A stretch of DNA of 64,000 bases from Peptoniphilus catoniae (GTDB lineage Bacteria > Bacillota > Clostridia > Tissierellales > Peptoniphilaceae): the NCBI RefSeq assembly GCF_901447155.2, contig NZ_LR588416.1, forward strand, positions 62,001 to 126,000, written 5' to 3'. This document shows, one piece after another, positions 61,483-64,000 of the stretch. The notes beneath the pieces are model-generated. The model ran no database searches. It worked only from the letters and a program-made list of their open reading frames with translations, and was not told the origin of the DNA. Positions within the stretch are counted from its first letter, which is position 1. Every line of letters starts with the position of its first letter. A program made the translations under genes and the position numbers.

Positions 61483-62370
61483 TTAAACTAAATCAAAACC
61501 TTCATTAAATATTTCATCAACATAAAATAGACCTATAAATCCCGGACCTGTATGGGCGCCTATTACAACACCTACCTGTCCTAAGATAATAGTCTTCGGA
61601 TCTGCAGAAGATTTTTCTACGATAGTATCTTTAATTTTTCTTGCAAAACTGTCATCATCTCCATAGGCTATAAAGACTGATTGGTCGCCAGCTGTTTTTT
61701 CATAAGTCTCAAGATATTTGTCAGTAATCTTTTTAAGAAGATTTTTATCTCCCCTTACCTTTTCTCTAGGAACTAGTTTCCCATTAGGATCAATTTCCAT
61801 AAGAGGCCTTATGTTTAAAAGAGATCCTATAGCCGCAGCACCCTTTGATACTCTACCGCCTCTTACCAAATAGCTTAGGTCATTAACTGAGAAAATATGC
61901 TTTACTCCCGTCTTTATCTTTTCAACATTATCTAATATATAGGCGGCATCTTTTCCATCTTTAGCCATTTTAGCAGCTTTCACAACTACAAGACCCTGTC
62001 CATAGGTGGCGGACCTTGAGTCTACAGTGTGAATCTTTGCATCGGGATATTTTTGTAAAACTTCTTCCTTTATTTTTACCGATTGTTCATAGGAGCCGCT
62101 TAATCCGGAGCTTAGAGAAATACTTATAAGCTCTCTTTTTTCCTTGGCATATTTTTCAAAACAGTTTCTATAGTCAAAGGAACTTACCTGACTGGTTCTA
62201 TAAACCTTGCCGGCTTTCATATCCTCAAAAAGTTTATCAGAATTAATTTCTCCCTTACTGTACTCCTCTTCTCCATCGTTTATAAGAATATTAAGAACCT
62301 CTATATCGTATTTTTCTATTAGCTCACTTGTTAAGTCCATTCCTGTATCTGTAACAATTTTTATACTCAT
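61483..62370 (-). CDS. DegV family fatty-acid-binding protein
   Basis: A 295-aa DegV/FakB-like protein: IVTDTGMDL, the SISLSSGLSGSY lipid-phosphate loop, SLLNIRPLM and the GAHTGPGFIGLF C-terminal signature. More canonical at the C-terminus than the DegV paralog at 6-7 kb. It is preceded by an unrecognised gene 15 bp upstream and a radical SAM gene, in one operon. Confidence 0.9.
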   Translation of the reverse strand: MSIKIVTDTGMDLTSELIEKYDIEVLNILINDGEEEYSKGEINSDKLFEDMKAGKVYRTSQVSSFDYRNCFEKYAKEKRELISISLSSGLSGSYEQSVKIKEEVLQKYPDAKIHTVDSRSATYGQGLVVVKAAKMAKDGKDAAYILDNVEKIKTGVKHIFSVNDLSYLVRGGRVSKGAAAIGSLLNIRPLMEIDPNGKLVPREKVRGDKNLLKKITDKYLETYEKTAGDQSVFIAYGDDDSFARKIKDTIVEKSSADPKTIILGQVGVVIGAHTGPGFIGLFYVDEIFNEGFDLV

Positions 62371-62385
62371 TCTTTCTCTCCAAAC

Positions 62386-63066
62386 TTACTTATTTTTCTT
62401 CCCGAAAAATCTATTGTTAAAAATCTCCTGGGTTTTAATTAATTGACTCGTTGTCAGCTTCTGAAGCTCAAGGCAAAAATCTATCTGACTCCTTAAAAGT
62501 TCAAAATAAAGATCATCCTGATTATTAGCTTTCTCTTCGTATGGCATAGGTAAGTTACTATAATCTTCATTTGACTTAGGTGCTTCAAGCTCTATTATAA
62601 GCTCTCCGCCAAGACCTCTTTGAACATTTTTTAGAATATTTTTATTAAGATCTTGAACTTTTTTTATATCTACCAAGTCCACACTCTTTTTAACAAAATC
62701 TTCCTTGTCAAAATCCACAGTCATACTTTTTTCATATATATAGGGAGCATTTTCTATAAGTTCTCCGTCTCTTACGTCTTCAAAAATCTTACTGTCAAAA
62801 GCTTCCTTAATAGCTTCTTGAGGGCTTGTTTGCCTATAACCCTTAACCTCTGCATAAATTTTATTTTCTTTAAGGTTGGCTTTTCTTAAAACCTTGGCAA
62901 GAGCATAGCTTTTAATACATTTAATCCATATATAGTCGCCCTTATTAATAGAAGCAGCCAACTCCTTTGTTTTAAGATCCATACCATTTAAATCTATTAC
63001 AAGAAGATCTTCCTCTAATATGGTATCAAAATCCTCTGAATTTTTTAAATTAAGTCTATATAACAT
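62386..63066 (-). CDS. Protein of unknown function
   Basis: A 226-aa soluble protein with no signal peptide or membrane helix. The first 80 residues look like mixed strands and helices (LLVIDLNGMDL, YIWIKCIKSYALAKVL). The middle and end are strongly charged and helical, ending in a FFGKKNK tail; the last 50 residues (LLRSQIDFCLELQKL) may form a coiled coil. I recognise no family. The gene lies 14 bp after the radical SAM gene and 15 bp before degV in the same operon. Confidence 0.7.
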   Translation of the reverse strand: MLYRLNLKNSEDFDTILEEDLLVIDLNGMDLKTKELAASINKGDYIWIKCIKSYALAKVLRKANLKENKIYAEVKGYRQTSPQEAIKEAFDSKIFEDVRDGELIENAPYIYEKSMTVDFDKEDFVKKSVDLVDIKKVQDLNKNILKNVQRGLGGELIIELEAPKSNEDYSNLPMPYEEKANNQDDLYFELLRSQIDFCLELQKLTTSQLIKTQEIFNNRFFGKKNK

Positions 63067-63080
63067 AAAGCTACCTTCCT

Positions 63081-63947
63081 CTATAACCCTCTTAAAAAAT
63101 CCGGTCTGAAATTTTTGTTTTCAAGACTCGTGTCTATTAAATCAATCATAGCCTGTCTGTCTTCGTTAAGAGTTCCCTTTAAGGGCACATAGTTTGAAGC
63201 GTGATTGGATCTGAAGACAGTTCCTTGTGAGTCTACATTTTCTAAAAATAATTTCATCTCATAAAGAATTCCTTCGGCAGAAGGCATTTTAAATTTTCCA
63301 CTTACATAGTCCTTATAAATAGGTGCATTTTCGTATATTCTCATAGTTAAATAAGATACATAATCAGGCTTGGTTTCACTAATAAGCTTGGCTGTATTTA
63401 TGGCATTTTGTTCCATTTTATCAACTCCGCCAAGACCTGCAATTATAGTAATTGATGTAGAAAAACCTACCTCCTTGCACTTTTTCATAGAATCCACATA
63501 ATCTTTAACTGTAAGGCCTTTTTTAATGTCTTTTAAAATCTCATCATCGCCACTTTCAAAGCCTATATAAAGCATGTGAAGTCCTCTCTTATAAAGCTCC
63601 TTTAATTCCTCCGTGCTTTTTCTGTTTATATCCCCTGCAGTTGCATAGGATGAAATCCTCTCAACATTAGGAAAATTTTCGTTTATATAATCAAGTAGTT
63701 TAATAAGATGTTCAGTTTTAAGAACAAGAGCATCGCCATCAGCAATAAATATTCTTCTTATTCTTGGAAAATACTCTCTAATATCCTCAAGATCAGCTAT
63801 TATATCTTCAATATCTCTAACTATAAAAGGTTCCCCTTTATACATATAGCAAAATGTACAGCTGTTATGTGAACAACCTATAGTCGCTTGAATTATAAGT
63901 GAAGAAGCCTCACTTGGAGGTCTGTAAACATTTCCGTAATATTTCAA
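63081..63947 (-). CDS. Radical SAM protein with CX4CX2C motif
   Basis: A 288-aa radical SAM enzyme. The cluster motif is CSHNSCTFC, with four residues between the first two cysteines rather than three. Later SAM-binding features are present: FIADGDALV (GGE-like region), YIGFESGDDEIL and SITIIAGLGG. No B12 domain or SPASM extension. The start is TTG at 63947 with AGGAGAG upstream. I recognise the subfamily as common in anaerobic Firmicutes (COG1032-like) but without an assigned reaction. Confidence 0.85.
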   Translation of the reverse strand: MKYYGNVYRPPSEASSLIIQATIGCSHNSCTFCYMYKGEPFIVRDIEDIIADLEDIREYFPRIRRIFIADGDALVLKTEHLIKLLDYINENFPNVERISSYATAGDINRKSTEELKELYKRGLHMLYIGFESGDDEILKDIKKGLTVKDYVDSMKKCKEVGFSTSITIIAGLGGVDKMEQNAINTAKLISETKPDYVSYLTMRIYENAPIYKDYVSGKFKMPSAEGILYEMKLFLENVDSQGTVFRSNHASNYVPLKGTLNEDRQAMIDLIDTSLENKNFRPDFLRGL

Positions 63948-63948
63948 A

Positions 63949-64000
63949 TTATTCTCTCCTTAAATTTTTTCCATATTTATCAAGTAATTTTTCTTTTGTT
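63949..64000 (-). CDS. C-terminal tail of an upstream gene (partial)
   Basis: One minus-strand frame is open from the window edge to a TAA at 63951-63949, encoding a tail ending LLDKYGKNLRRE. It stops two bases before the radical SAM TTG and contains that gene's SD. Too short to identify; another frame also stops here, so this is tentative. Confidence 0.4.
   Translation of the reverse strand, partial: TKEKLLDKYGKNLRRE

Overview
The window looks like chromosome of a low-GC, strictly anaerobic, amino-acid-fermenting Gram-positive, probably from Tissierellia/Peptoniphilaceae or close relatives. The evidence is A+T-rich DNA, strong AGGAGG ribosome binding sites with frequent TTG/GTG starts, U-tailed hairpin terminators after most operons, SLH-domain and sortase-type surface proteins, a superoxide reductase, a 2-hydroxyacyl-CoA dehydratase-type activase, glutamate dehydrogenase and a Na+-pumping decarboxylase beta subunit. 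The taxon is inferred from gene content. I saw no rRNA, tRNA, prophage, insertion sequence or CRISPR array.

Layout. 1-463: two copies of a 153-bp-period dispersed repeat. 0.46-6 kb: VaFE-type surface protein, then isoaspartyl dipeptidase with a YfcC transporter. 6-9.6 kb: cca-glmM-degV. 9.7-11.3 kb: lipoprotein and stalk-domain protein. 11.4-14.8 kb: threonine dehydratase, superoxide reductase, SLH protein. 14.9-17 kb: folate operon folE-HD-folBK behind a probable tetrahydrofolate riboswitch. 17-21.4 kb: purine permease and M16C peptidase. 21.6-26.3 kb: type III restriction-modification (mod-res) preceded by a decayed XRE regulator. 26.5-30.4 kb: two PLP enzymes and an amino-acid symporter. 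30.5-34.4 kb: MacAB-like exporter. 34.6-35.5 kb: sdpI/sdpR. 35.7-40 kb: giant dehydratase activase. 40.1-43.6 kb: ferredoxin, rpsF-ssb-rpsR, DUF951, mscS. 43.7-47.2 kb: two-component system plus a small CXXC protein, a membrane ferredoxin and a TlpA lipoprotein. 47.2-47.9 kb: SLH protein. 48-57.6 kb: purF-M-N-H and a purD-purL fusion behind a structured leader. 57.7-61.4 kb: small OadG-like and OadB-like subunits behind a Mn2+ (yybP-ykoY) riboswitch, glutamate dehydrogenase, formate/nitrite-type channel. 61.5-64 kb: DegV protein, an unrecognised protein, a radical SAM protein and the tail of one more gene.

How the genes fit together. Glutamate dehydrogenase, the decarboxylase membrane subunits and the dehydratase activase suggest glutamate fermentation by the 2-hydroxyglutarate route, with Na+ pumping at glutaconyl-CoA decarboxylation. 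Threonine dehydratase, isoaspartyl dipeptidase, the symporter and the aminotransferases agree with peptide and amino-acid use. The folate and purine operons form a one-carbon/purine block.

The strongest oddities are: PurF with serine in place of the N-terminal catalytic cysteine and other changes in the glutaminase pocket; an in-frame PurD-PurL fusion; a Mn2+ riboswitch on a Na+-pump decarboxylase pair; an unassigned structured RNA before purF; and the sensor plus membrane-ferredoxin plus thioredoxin-like cassette.
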